From JBBKWX01 sp037969175 (GTDB taxonomy: Bacteria > Bacteroidota > Bacteroidia > AKYH767-A > JBBKVM01): a DNA stretch of 17,690 bases. Every line of letters starts with the position of its first letter. Within the stretch, counting starts at the first letter, position 1. Position numbers and translations under genes: made by a program. This document shows, in pieces, positions 6,081-13,573 of the stretch. The notes under the pieces are model-generated. The model was not told the DNA's origin and ran no database searches. It worked only from the letters and a program-made list of their open reading frames with translations. The stretch covers positions 1 through 17,690 of the forward strand of contig JBBKWX010000046.1 of the NCBI GenBank assembly GCA_037969175.1, in the 5' to 3' direction.

Positions 6081-7856
6081 ATGAAATTGCTTTTTTCTTA
6101 TCTAAAGAACTACTGGAAACTTGTAGTTCTTGCACTTTTCCTGGCAACTATCAATCAAGTATTTTCTTTACTTGATCCTTATATTTTCAGCCTTATCATC
6201 GACAGATATGCTACCAAATTTGATCAATATACTACTGCCGAATTTATAAGAGGTGTAGCTATGCTGTTGGGTATGGCAGTGGGAGTAGCTTTTATCAGCA
6301 GATTGGCAAAGAATTTTCAGGATTATTTTGTCAATGTGATCACACAAAAACTGGGAGCGCAAATTTATTCTGACGGTATCATGCATAGTCTGGAATTGCC
6401 TTACCAGGTTTTTGAAGATCAGCGCAGTGGTGAGACCTTGGGAATCTTGCAAAAAGTAAGAGCCGATGTAGAACGTTTGATGAGTGCCTTTATCAATACC
6501 TTATTTACCTCTTTGGTAGGGATCATTTTTGTTGTCGTTTATTCGATAAATATTCATTGGGCTATTGCTCCTGCATTCTTGCTCACTATACCTTTACTTG
6601 GATTTATAAGCTCTGTTTTAAGTAAGCGTATCAAGACAGTGCAAAAAGTTATTGTTGCTGAAACCACTGCTCTGGCAGGCGCAACAACCGAGAGTCTCAG
6701 AAACATTGAATTGGTAAAAAGTTTGGGCCTGGCGGATCAGGAAATAGACAGACTGAATACAACAACCATTAAAATTCTGGGACTGGAATTAAAAAAAGTC
6801 AGATATATACGTAGTCTGAGTTTTATTCAAGGCACATCTGTGAACTTATTGAGATCAGGCATCATGTTTTTGATGTTGTATTTGATATTCAAACAAGAAG
6901 TAACTGTAGGGCAATTTTTCTCATTGATGTTGTATTCGTTTTTCATTTTTGGACCCCTCCAGGAATTAGGAAATATCATCAACGTATATCGTGAAGCTGA
7001 AGTAAGTTTGGAAAAATATCAGGATTTGTTGAATATGGAAAAAGAGCCAAGACCGGTAAACCCGGGTAAGCTTGGTAAGATCTCGAAATTAGTTTTTGAT
7101 AATATTAGTTTCCAGCATAGATCAAGTAGGAGAAAGGCTGTAGAGAATATTTCTTTCAGATTGAACAGAGGTGAGAGTATTGCATTTGTGGGTCCAAGTG
7201 GCTCAGGTAAGACTACCCTGGTGAAGATGCTGGTCGGACTGTATCCTCCTCAGGTAGGTGCGATCTGGTATAATGATCTTGACAGTAAATCTGTAGATCT
7301 TGATGAATTGAGAAATCAAATCGGATTTGTATCTCAGGACACCCAGTTGTTCAGTGGTTCCATACGTGAGAATTTACACTTCGTTGCACCGGGTGCTTCA
7401 GATGAAGAATGTATTGAAGTATTAAAGAAAGCTGCCTGCGGAAATCTTTTGCAAAGAGCAGAAAAAGGTTTGGATACATTGATAGGAGAAGGCGGAGTGA
7501 AAGTTTCGGGAGGAGAAAAACAACGGCTTTCTATCGCACGAGCATTATTAAGAAAACCAAATCTCCTGGTATTCGATGAAGCAACTTCTGCATTGGATTC
7601 CTTGACCGAAATGGAGATCTCGGAAACGATACGGGATATTTCGATGAACCGCGAACACATGACCATCATGATCGCTCACAGATTATCCACGATCATGCAT
7701 GCGGATACGATCCATGTGCTTGAAAGAGGAAAGATCATTGAGAGAGGAACACATACAGAATTGGTAAATTTGAAAGGACTTTACTATGCAATGTGGAGAC
7801 AGCAGATCGGTGAGCGGGAAAAGGAATCGGTAGAGTCAAATCCTTCACTTTCATAA
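6081..7856 (+). CDS. ABC exporter half-transporter (fused membrane and ATP-binding domains)
   Basis: A protein of 591 residues from ATG 6081. Residues 1 to about 300 form the six-helix exporter membrane domain. Residues about 330-580 form the nucleotide-binding domain: Walker A GPSGSGKTT at 371-379, Q-loop 'GFVSQDTQLFSGSIREN', signature VSGGEKQR from 475, Walker B LLVFDEA with D499 and catalytic E500, D-loop SALDS, and switch H533 in IAHRLS. All catalytic residues are intact, so it should be an active homodimeric exporter of the MsbA/MdlB type in the inner membrane. The substrate (lipid, drug or peptide) cannot be told. The Nudix gene follows after nine bases, implying co-transcription. ATG 6081 is preferred over a TTG at 6072 inside the promoter box. 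Confidence 0.93.
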   Translation: MKLLFSYLKNYWKLVVLALFLATINQVFSLLDPYIFSLIIDRYATKFDQYTTAEFIRGVAMLLGMAVGVAFISRLAKNFQDYFVNVITQKLGAQIYSDGIMHSLELPYQVFEDQRSGETLGILQKVRADVERLMSAFINTLFTSLVGIIFVVVYSINIHWAIAPAFLLTIPLLGFISSVLSKRIKTVQKVIVAETTALAGATTESLRNIELVKSLGLADQEIDRLNTTTIKILGLELKKVRYIRSLSFIQGTSVNLLRSGIMFLMLYLIFKQEVTVGQFFSLMLYSFFIFGPLQELGNIINVYREAEVSLEKYQDLLNMEKEPRPVNPGKLGKISKLVFDNISFQHRSSRRKAVENISFRLNRGESIAFVGPSGSGKTTLVKMLVGLYPPQVGAIWYNDLDSKSVDLDELRNQIGFVSQDTQLFSGSIRENLHFVAPGASDEECIEVLKKAACGNLLQRAEKGLDTLIGEGGVKVSGGEKQRLSIARALLRKPNLLVFDEATSALDSLTEMEISETIRDISMNREHMTIMIAHRLSTIMHADTIHVLERGKIIERGTHTELVNLKGLYYAMWRQQIGEREKESVESNPSLS

Positions 7857-7865
7857 ATCTAATTT

Positions 7866-8510
7866 ATGCAAATGAATTTTGAATCATTGGTATCCGGTTT
7901 GAAAGCAAGAATGATGCAACCCTTGCCGGGGATAGAGGTTCAATACAGAATGGCTCCTCTGGGACGTAGATCGATCTCAGATAATTTTGATGTTTCGAAA
8001 GCAAGAGAGAGTGCAGTTTTGATCTTGTTGTATCCTGAAAATTCAAGGATCTATTTGCCTTTGACGCAAAGAAATGAATACGACGGAGTGCATAGTGCAC
8101 AGATCTCATTCCCTGGAGGAAAAACAGAAAAATCAGACCGGGATTCGGAACATACTGCACTCAGGGAAAGCGAGGAGGAGCTAGGTATAGATCCCGATAA
8201 GGTAGAGGTGATCGGTAAACTTTCTGAATTGTTCATTCCGGTAAGCAACTTCAGAGTGTTACCTATATTGGGAATCAACGAGCAGAAACCGGAATTCAAA
8301 CCTGATCCAAAAGAAGTAAAAAAAATATTGGAAGTAGATATTGAATTCCTGCTGGATCAGAAACTCAGAAAAAGCACGTATATGAATTTCAAATCAGGAA
8401 TGGGTACTGACGTTCCTTATTTTGATCTGCAAGGGCATATTGTATGGGGTGCTACAGCGATGATTCTAAGCGAGTTATCACAAGTTCTTTCCGAAATTCA
8501 GGATTCTTGA
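7866..8510 (+). CDS. CoA pyrophosphatase-type Nudix hydrolase (NudL/NUDT7-like)
   Basis: A protein of 214 residues. Residues about 63-110 hold both family signatures: the UPF0035-type lead 'LPLTQRNEYDGVHSAQISFPGG' pattern at about 64-85, and the Nudix core ending R100-E-S-E-E-E-L-G-I. As in NudL/YeaB and NUDT7, the first acidic position of the box is Asp (D91) rather than Glu. The C-terminal 'HIVWGATAMILSEL' also fits that group. The expected reaction is hydrolysis of coenzyme A or acyl-CoA to 3',5'-ADP and (acyl-)phosphopantetheine in the cytosol, needing Mg2+ or Mn2+. It follows the ABC exporter by nine bases. ATG 7866 and ATG 7872 are both possible starts. Its last 59 bases overlap the convergent acyltransferase gene. 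Confidence 0.9.
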   Translation: MQMNFESLVSGLKARMMQPLPGIEVQYRMAPLGRRSISDNFDVSKARESAVLILLYPENSRIYLPLTQRNEYDGVHSAQISFPGGKTEKSDRDSEHTALRESEEELGIDPDKVEVIGKLSELFIPVSNFRVLPILGINEQKPEFKPDPKEVKKILEVDIEFLLDQKLRKSTYMNFKSGMGTDVPYFDLQGHIVWGATAMILSELSQVLSEIQDS

Positions 8511-9240
8511 ACTTTTCACTCTGCTCGATAGCATCCATTACTTTTTCCAACATCTCATCTATGCTTTCTTCACCGGTATATTCAAGTGGCTCTTTGATCC
8601 GAATACTGAGACGTGTGCCTCTTTTTTTTAATTTCAAACCGGTCTTGTCAAAAGCACGTCTGAATCTATCAATGACTATGGGAACAACTATTGGTTTTTC
8701 TTTGAGAATAATGTGAGCTGTTCCTTTTCTTCCCGGGGCATAAGCGGTCGTGGTACCTTGAGGAAAATTGATCACCCAGCCGGAACTCAGTCCTTTCAGA
8801 ATATCCTCAGTCCCTTTTCTGTCGAGCCCTCTGTCTACGTCCTCACCGGCAACTCTCCATGTTCTTTTTATCAGAATAGCTCCGCCTCTGGCAAAAAGCT
8901 TTGGCAAGATCCCTTTTTTCATGGTCTCGAAGGCAGCCACAAAATAGGTATTCAATTTGGGGCTGATAAGATAAAATGGAAAACGACTGTGATCTTTATA
9001 ACCCCATTTATGACCCGAGAAAACATGAATGATCCCCATAACATCAGCAAAATAGGTCTGATGATTAGAAACAAACAAAACATTTTGTTGTGGTAACTTA
9101 TCCAGGTTCTCCATACCTGTTACATGCAAACGGTTGATATGGTGAAGACGTGGAAAGGTAAAGGCACCCACTACCGACAATAGTATTCCTTTTAGAAAGT
9201 AAGAGTTTCCGAATGGGTCAGTTTTTAACCAGCTTGGCAT
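8452..9240 (-). CDS. PlsC-like acyltransferase with atypical motifs
   Basis: A protein of 262 residues from ATG 9240. Motif I reads VSNHQTYFAD, an HX5D spacing instead of the usual HX4D of the PlsC/LPLAT family. Motif III reads NFPQGTTT, with Gln in place of the Glu in FPEGT. 'AYAPGRKGTAHIILKEKPIVVPIVI' follows, as in motif IV of acyl-glycerophosphate acyltransferases. The expected role is acyl transfer to a lysophospholipid or related lipid at the inner membrane, but the changed motif III makes the acceptor uncertain. I recall similar motifs in a Bacteroidota subfamily, so the changes are probably not decay. A start at 9297 is rejected because a promoter (9245-9276) lies between it and 9240. 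The gene is convergent with, and overlaps, the Nudix gene. Confidence 0.85.
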   Translation of the reverse strand: MPSWLKTDPFGNSYFLKGILLSVVGAFTFPRLHHINRLHVTGMENLDKLPQQNVLFVSNHQTYFADVMGIIHVFSGHKWGYKDHSRFPFYLISPKLNTYFVAAFETMKKGILPKLFARGGAILIKRTWRVAGEDVDRGLDRKGTEDILKGLSSGWVINFPQGTTTAYAPGRKGTAHIILKEKPIVVPIVIDRFRRAFDKTGLKLKKRGTRLSIRIKEPLEYTGEESIDEMLEKVMDAIEQSEKFKNPEFRKELVITRLESSL

Positions 9241-9244
9241 GCTG

Positions 9245-9276
9245 CAAAGGTAATAGTTGATCTGAATAATTAGCAA
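9245..9276 (-). promoter_or_regulatory. Promoter of the acyltransferase gene, possibly leaderless
   Basis: On the minus strand a TTG (9276-9274) is followed after exactly 21 bases by TACCTTTG (9252-9245), a full match to the Bacteroidota -33/-7 arrangement. Only four bases separate the -7 box from the ATG at 9240, so transcription should begin at about the start codon. It is divergent from the promoter at 9302. Confidence 0.7.
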
Positions 9277-9301
9277 GTCAAATTTTATCCCTATCAATTA
9301 C

Positions 9302-9309
9302 TACTTTTG
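9302..9309 (+). promoter_or_regulatory. -7 promoter box (TACTTTTG) of the WG-repeat gene
   Basis: Perfect TAnnTTTG match, 35 bp before the ATG at 9345, giving a leader of about 29 nt. The -33 position is T-rich (TTTT at 9283-9286, at a short spacing) without a good TTG. Its -33 region lies next to that of the oppositely oriented acyltransferase promoter, so the two could share regulation. Confidence 0.55.
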
Positions 9310-9344
9310 TACATATTAGAAAATCACAATTTAAAGATTCACGA

Positions 9345-11450
9345 ATGCGCAATTTAAGTTTCCTGATATGTTTATTGATCAGCTCGGTTTTGCTGGCGGG
9401 AAATTTCAAGAAAGGATATGAAGCTTTGGAGGTCTTCGATTATTTTAAAGCTAAAAACGAATTCACAGCAGCTTTTAAGAAGCATAAATACGCTTCCGGT
9501 TACGGATTGGCTTCGATTTATTTGAATGAGAAAAATCCGTTTCATAACCTGGATTCTGCTATTGTTTATGCAAGAATTGCTGAAGAAAATATTTCACTCA
9601 CAAAAAAAGCTGACTGGAAAAAATTAAGCATATTTAATATTGATAGTACTTCGATCTTAGCATTGAAGGAAAAAATATTTAACGCATCTTTTCTTTTTGC
9701 TAAACAAATGAATACGGTAGATGCGTATGAGCATTTTATACAATTCTATGTAGAATCAAATCAAAAAGATGAGGCTGTAATATTGCAAAGCAAGCTCGCT
9801 TTTGAGGCTGCAGGTAAGGAACACACGTATGCAGCTTATCTCAATTTCATGAAACGATTCCCGGAATCAAGGGAATATTCCAAAGCAAAGGAATTGTATG
9901 AAGAGACCTTATTTATTTCATTAACCAGAGATAATAGCATTACATCGTACGAACAATTCATACAAAGATATCCGGAGAGTCCTTTTGTTGCAGATGCTTC
10001 TGATTCTTTATATTCCCTTTTTACCAAAGATGGAAACGCTAAAACATTTGAGAATTTTATCCGAAAATATCCAGAAAACCCAAATGTGACTGATGCATGG
10101 AAAATTCTGTATTCCTTATCTACCAAAAATTTTGATCCTGTATCTATCCGAGTATTTACAGATCGATTTCCAGATTATCCTTTTAGGAAATCAGCTGATC
10201 GTGACATAGAACTTTCTCAAACCTTGTTTCTTCCGGTTCGTGAAAATGATCTTTGGGGCTTTGTAGATACCTTAGGGAAGCAAATGATCCCATATCAATA
10301 TCAACGAGCTGAAATTTTTTCAGAGGGGTTGGCAGAAGTTGTATTGAATAATAAATCGGGATTCATTACCAAAAGTGGCTCCCAAGCAATTCCATTTTTT
10401 TATGATGAAGTGGAAAAATTTAATGATGGAAAAAGTATCGTAAGAATAGGAGATAAGGCCGGGGTGATAAATCGGGGCGGACAATGGGTTGTAGATCCTG
10501 TTTATGATGATGTTTCCGGTTTTTCTGAAGGTATGGCAACTGTATCCATCAATGAAAAGTTTGGTTACGTTGATGATAATGGAAAGCTGATCATTCCATG
10601 TATTTATGAAATAGCCGGTGATTTCAAAAATGGATTGGCAGAAGTTTCAATTGATGATAAATTTATAATCATTCGAAAAGATCAAACACCTTTGATGAAC
10701 ATTGAATTGGAATGGGCAGAATCATTTATTTCCGGGTTGGCAAGGATAAAATCGAATAATCTATTTGGTGTTATCGATACATTAGGGAATATTGTAATTC
10801 CAATCATGTATGATAGAATTGGGGAACTACAAGAAGGATATTTTCAAATCTCTAAGAATGGAAAATTTGGTATTGCTGATAACAAAGGGAAGATCACTGT
10901 TCCGGTTGAGATTGAATATAATGAACTTTCAAACTTATGGACAGGTGTTCATAATAGCGCTATCAGATTTGAGAAAAAAAGTAAACGCGGCTTACTGGAT
11001 TTAAATGGCAAAGTACTTATACCTGCTGAGTTTGATGAGATCACTCTTCCTGAACAAGGACTGATAGCTGCAAAGAAAGCCGGCAAATGGGGCTATATCG
11101 ATATAAAGAAAAAGATCCAGATCCCATTCAGCTTTGAATATGCCTGGAGCTTCAGCGATAGTCTTGCAGCAGTTAAAAAATCCGGTAGGATAGGTTTTGT
11201 TGATATGAAAGGAAAACTGGTCATCCCGGCAATTTTTGATAAAGCACAAAGTTTTCAATATGGATTTTCTCAGGTAGAAATGGATGGATTTTCCGGATTG
11301 ATCGATCACGCATATCACTATCTGGTAAATTGTGAAATGGATGAGATCCAAAAACTGGAAGGAAGTTATTTCCGTTTGATCCGAAATAATAAAATGGCAT
11401 ATTATGATCTAAACAGAAAGATCATGATATGGAAAGAGAAAGATTTTTAA
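9345..11450 (+). CDS. Secreted WG-repeat protein with N-terminal helical repeats
   Basis: A protein of 701 residues with a signal peptide (about 1-19, 'LLISSVLLAG'). Residues about 125-290 contain five repeats of 33-39 residues keyed on a pattern such as YEQFIQRYPES: cores at about 128, 165, 202, 235 and 268. They resemble TPR/Sel1-like helical hairpins. Residues 303 to about 695 contain roughly eleven WG repeats (about 34 residues each; for example LWGFVDTLGK at 303, FGYVDDNGKLIIP at 406, WGYIDIKKKIQIP at 582, IGFVDMKGKLVIP at 616). The fifth (about 440) and the last two are degenerate. WG repeats form beta-rich modules thought to serve in binding; no enzyme is visible. Location: periplasm or cell surface. 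The stop codon lies six bases from the convergent aminotransferase stop, with no terminator. Confidence 0.88.
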   Translation: MRNLSFLICLLISSVLLAGNFKKGYEALEVFDYFKAKNEFTAAFKKHKYASGYGLASIYLNEKNPFHNLDSAIVYARIAEENISLTKKADWKKLSIFNIDSTSILALKEKIFNASFLFAKQMNTVDAYEHFIQFYVESNQKDEAVILQSKLAFEAAGKEHTYAAYLNFMKRFPESREYSKAKELYEETLFISLTRDNSITSYEQFIQRYPESPFVADASDSLYSLFTKDGNAKTFENFIRKYPENPNVTDAWKILYSLSTKNFDPVSIRVFTDRFPDYPFRKSADRDIELSQTLFLPVRENDLWGFVDTLGKQMIPYQYQRAEIFSEGLAEVVLNNKSGFITKSGSQAIPFFYDEVEKFNDGKSIVRIGDKAGVINRGGQWVVDPVYDDVSGFSEGMATVSINEKFGYVDDNGKLIIPCIYEIAGDFKNGLAEVSIDDKFIIIRKDQTPLMNIELEWAESFISGLARIKSNNLFGVIDTLGNIVIPIMYDRIGELQEGYFQISKNGKFGIADNKGKITVPVEIEYNELSNLWTGVHNSAIRFEKKSKRGLLDLNGKVLIPAEFDEITLPEQGLIAAKKAGKWGYIDIKKKIQIPFSFEYAWSFSDSLAAVKKSGRIGFVDMKGKLVIPAIFDKAQSFQYGFSQVEMDGFSGLIDHAYHYLVNCEMDEIQKLEGSYFRLIRNNKMAYYDLNRKIMIWKEKDF

Positions 11451-11456
11451 TTTAGA

Positions 11457-12524
11457 TCAAACTAACATATTCCATCCATGACGATCTTCTATTCTGCCAC
11501 GACGAATACCATTTAATTCTTTCATCAGTTCAAGTGCTATAGAGTTTTCATCAATCGGAGGCAGGAGCATATCTTCGCCTTCATAACCGATTGCTTTGAT
11601 AGGTGCAACTGTGGCAGCAGTTCCCATTCCAAATGCTTCCTTTAGTTTACCTGCCTTGTGCGCATCAACAATCTCTTTCACGCTAACTCTTCTTTCTTCT
11701 ACTTTGTATCCTTTGTCTTTTGCCAGTTGTATTAAGCTTGCACGTGTATTACCAACAAGAATAGTATGCGTTTCTGTAGAAGGTGTAACAAAAACATTGT
11801 CGATAAGAAACATCACATTCATCATTCCGCTTTCTTCAATATAAGAATGTGTTTTTGCATCCGTCCAGATCAATTGCTGATATCCTTTAGCATGAGCAAG
11901 TCGGGTAGGGTACATGGAATTGGCATAATTTCCTGCCGCTTTTGTAAAGCCTACTCCACCTTCTGTAGCTCGTACATAATGAGTTTCGATCAATACTTTT
12001 ACCGGCTCGCTAAAATAGAGACCAACAGGTGAGGTCATGATAATGAATCTGTAATTATCACTCACACGTACACCAACACAAGCATCGTTTGCAAACAAAA
12101 CCGGACGGATATACATGGAATATTTATCACCTTGCATCACCCAATCTCTATCCAAATCAATGAGCTTTTTCATGCCATCTATAAAGATCCATTCAGGAAT
12201 TTCAGGCATACAAAAACGCTGTGCAGATAAATTCATTCGGATAAGATTCTGATGAGGTCTGAAGAGGTTGATATCACCTGCATCTGTTCTATGCGCCTTC
12301 AATCCTTCAAAGATAGCCTGACCATAATGAACAGCCGACATAGCCGGGCTCATTTTTAGATCTCCAAAAGGAAGTATTTCAACTGAACTCCATTCGCCAT
12401 TTGTATAATCTGCAACCAACATATGGTCTGAAAAAACTTTTCCGAAATCAAGCTTCTCCGGATCCATTCCATTGAACTTCGAAACCTCTGCTTTTGTGAT
12501 CTTAATATCCTCCACTGAATTCAT
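11457..12524 (-). CDS. ilvE: Branched-chain amino acid aminotransferase
   Basis: A protein of 355 residues, the usual length of the mitochondrial-like (longer) BCAT form of fold-type IV PLP enzymes. The PLP-binding lysine is K195 in GFTKAAGNYANS. Other expected elements are 'AVHYGQAIFEGLKAHR' (65-79), 'YIRPVLFA' (138-145) and the late 'GTAATVAPIKAIGY' loop that holds the PLP phosphate. The enzyme interconverts Leu, Ile and Val with their 2-oxoacids, using 2-oxoglutarate/Glu, in the cytosol. Another enzyme of branched-chain 2-oxoacids may be the E1 component at the right edge of this window, but the two are not adjacent. ATG 12524 is followed immediately by a typical start. Upstream, a 12-bp direct repeat (12537 and 12584) overlaps the likely promoter. 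Confidence 0.94.
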   Translation of the reverse strand: MNSVEDIKITKAEVSKFNGMDPEKLDFGKVFSDHMLVADYTNGEWSSVEILPFGDLKMSPAMSAVHYGQAIFEGLKAHRTDAGDINLFRPHQNLIRMNLSAQRFCMPEIPEWIFIDGMKKLIDLDRDWVMQGDKYSMYIRPVLFANDACVGVRVSDNYRFIIMTSPVGLYFSEPVKVLIETHYVRATEGGVGFTKAAGNYANSMYPTRLAHAKGYQQLIWTDAKTHSYIEESGMMNVMFLIDNVFVTPSTETHTILVGNTRASLIQLAKDKGYKVEERRVSVKEIVDAHKAGKLKEAFGMGTAATVAPIKAIGYEGEDMLLPPIDENSIALELMKELNGIRRGRIEDRHGWNMLV

Positions 12525-12536
12525 TGAAATAATTTT

Positions 12537-12595
12537 AATCCGGGTAAAGATAATAAATAATGATGCAAGATGCCCTTAAGCTGAATCCGGGTAAA
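12537..12595. repeat. 12-bp direct repeat upstream of ilvE (possible operator pair)
   Basis: AATCCGGGTAAA occurs exactly at 12537-12548 and at 12584-12595, start to start 47 bp. The copy nearer ilvE overlaps a candidate minus-strand -7 box, TATCTTTA (12552-12545), 13 bp upstream of the start codon. In a 169-bp gap, an exact 12-bp repeat is unlikely by chance. Binding by a regulator is inferred. Confidence 0.45.
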
Positions 12596-12680
12596 TCAGT
12601 ATAATGTCTTAATAATGAATAGCTAAGAAAATGCCTTGAAATATTGGCATGAGTATTGGCTGGCGATTTAGAAATTAATC

Positions 12681-12686
12681 AGGAGG
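12681..12686 (+). promoter_or_regulatory. Strong Shine-Dalgarno sequence before the DUF4476 gene
   Basis: AGGAGG, seven bases before the ATG at 12694: an ideal ribosome-binding site. I see no comparable one before the other genes of this window, which use A-rich or T-rich leaders as usual in Bacteroidota. It fixes the start at 12694. Confidence 0.8.
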
Positions 12687-12693
12687 AATTATT

Positions 12694-13452
12694 ATGAAAA
12701 AACACCTACTCTTTTTAGTATTTATCCTTCAAGGCTTGATACTACAAGCGAACCACAGAGGAGTGGAACTTTCGCTCAGCATTTTTGACAACAGTCGTTT
12801 CACACTCGTGTTTGATGGCATGTATCTGGGTAATGCTTGCAACACACAGATCATTGAGAACACTGAACCGGGTACTCATTATTTGCAGGTGATGCGGATC
12901 TCACAAAACCACCACGGTTACGGTAACATGAGTGAGATGATCTTCAGAGGGTATATTGAAATACCAAATGCAGCCAAAGTATTTGCATTTATCGACAGAC
13001 AAGGAAGATTTAGGATCCGTGAAGTTTATCCTGCATTTGCCCCACAGCCACAAGTTAACGTTCATCCTAACTTTCCAGGTCACAATAGCTACGGCTACCC
13101 AAATCAGCCTGGTCAGTTTCAACCTATACAAGTGTTTTACGGTCCACAGGCTATGAACCCTGCAGAATTTGAATCTTTGGTGAAGGTGATTGAAAACAGA
13201 TCTTTCGACAGTTCAAAATTGACAATAGCAAAACAAGCATTGAGTTCTAATAAATTTAGTTCTGCCCAGGTTTTGCGTCTCGTTGAACTACTCACGTTCG
13301 AAAGTTATAAATTGGATCTTGCCAAGTTTGCTTACAATGCGACCATCGATAAAAATAATTACCATATAGTTTATAATGGTTTCACATTTAACAGCAGCAT
13401 AAACGAACTTGCAGCATTCATCTCACATCAGCCAAGTTATTTTGGAGGTTGA
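12694..13452 (+). CDS. Secreted DUF4476 domain protein
   Basis: A protein of 252 residues. The signal peptide is about 1-19 (MKKHLLFLVFILQGLILQA). Residues about 24-112 form a beta-rich module ('VELSLSIFDNSRFTLVFDGMYLG', 'EPGTHYLQVMRI', 'FIDRQGRFRIREVYP') resembling the N-terminal part of other DUF4476 proteins. Residues about 114-148 are a Pro/Gln/Asn/Gly linker. Residues about 155-244 are the DUF4476 domain, a helical repeat built from 'SLVKVIENRSFDSSKL', 'FSSAQVLRLVELLTFESYKL' and 'FAYNATIDKNNYHIVYNGFTF'. The domain is common in Bacteroidota secreted proteins and has no assigned function. It has a strong Shine-Dalgarno sequence and its own terminator. It is divergent from ilvE, so the two may share upstream control. 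Confidence 0.88.
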   Translation: MKKHLLFLVFILQGLILQANHRGVELSLSIFDNSRFTLVFDGMYLGNACNTQIIENTEPGTHYLQVMRISQNHHGYGNMSEMIFRGYIEIPNAAKVFAFIDRQGRFRIREVYPAFAPQPQVNVHPNFPGHNSYGYPNQPGQFQPIQVFYGPQAMNPAEFESLVKVIENRSFDSSKLTIAKQALSSNKFSSAQVLRLVELLTFESYKLDLAKFAYNATIDKNNYHIVYNGFTFNSSINELAAFISHQPSYFGG

Positions 13453-13464
13453 TCTCAGCTACTG

Positions 13465-13493
13465 AAAGCCCTCGATAAGGGGGCTTTTTTTTT
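13465..13493 (+). terminator. Rho-independent terminator after the DUF4476 gene
   Basis: AAAGCCCTC (13465-13473) pairs with GGGGGCTTT (13479-13487) through nine pairs including one G-T wobble; the loop is GATAA. Nine Ts run from 13485 to 13493. It begins 12 bp beyond the stop codon. Confidence 0.93.
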
Positions 13494-13520
13494 ATGCCTT
13501 GCATATGCTGTTTATTGAAA

Positions 13521-13551
13521 TTTGAAATGTTTTACTTTTTTTGTATTTTTA
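13521..13551 (+). promoter_or_regulatory. Promoter of the four-helix membrane protein gene
   Basis: TTTG at 13521-13524, 19 bases, then TATTTTTA at 13544-13551, which matches TAnnTTTG except for the last base. Spacing is ideal for the Bacteroidota -33/-7 layout. The leader before ATG 13574 would be about 18 nt. Confidence 0.55.
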
Positions 13552-13573
13552 AATATAACTAAATCAAATTTTT

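Noticed and set aside
7334..7669. 111-codon open frame antisense to the ABC exporter
   Set aside because: It is a shadow of the nucleotide-binding domain; the plus strand carries Walker A, signature and Walker B motifs through the same region.
8713..9096. 127-codon open frame on the plus strand
   Set aside because: It lies fully antisense to the acyltransferase, whose motifs are clear; its translation is low-quality and matches no known pattern.
9241..9297. Upstream start adding 19 residues to the acyltransferase
   Set aside because: A complete -33/-7 promoter lies inside it, and the added residues do not resemble the family N-terminus.
12642..12660. TATTGGC repeated 12 bp apart upstream of the DUF4476 gene
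   Set aside because: A seven-base repeat is too short to support a regulatory claim without conservation data.
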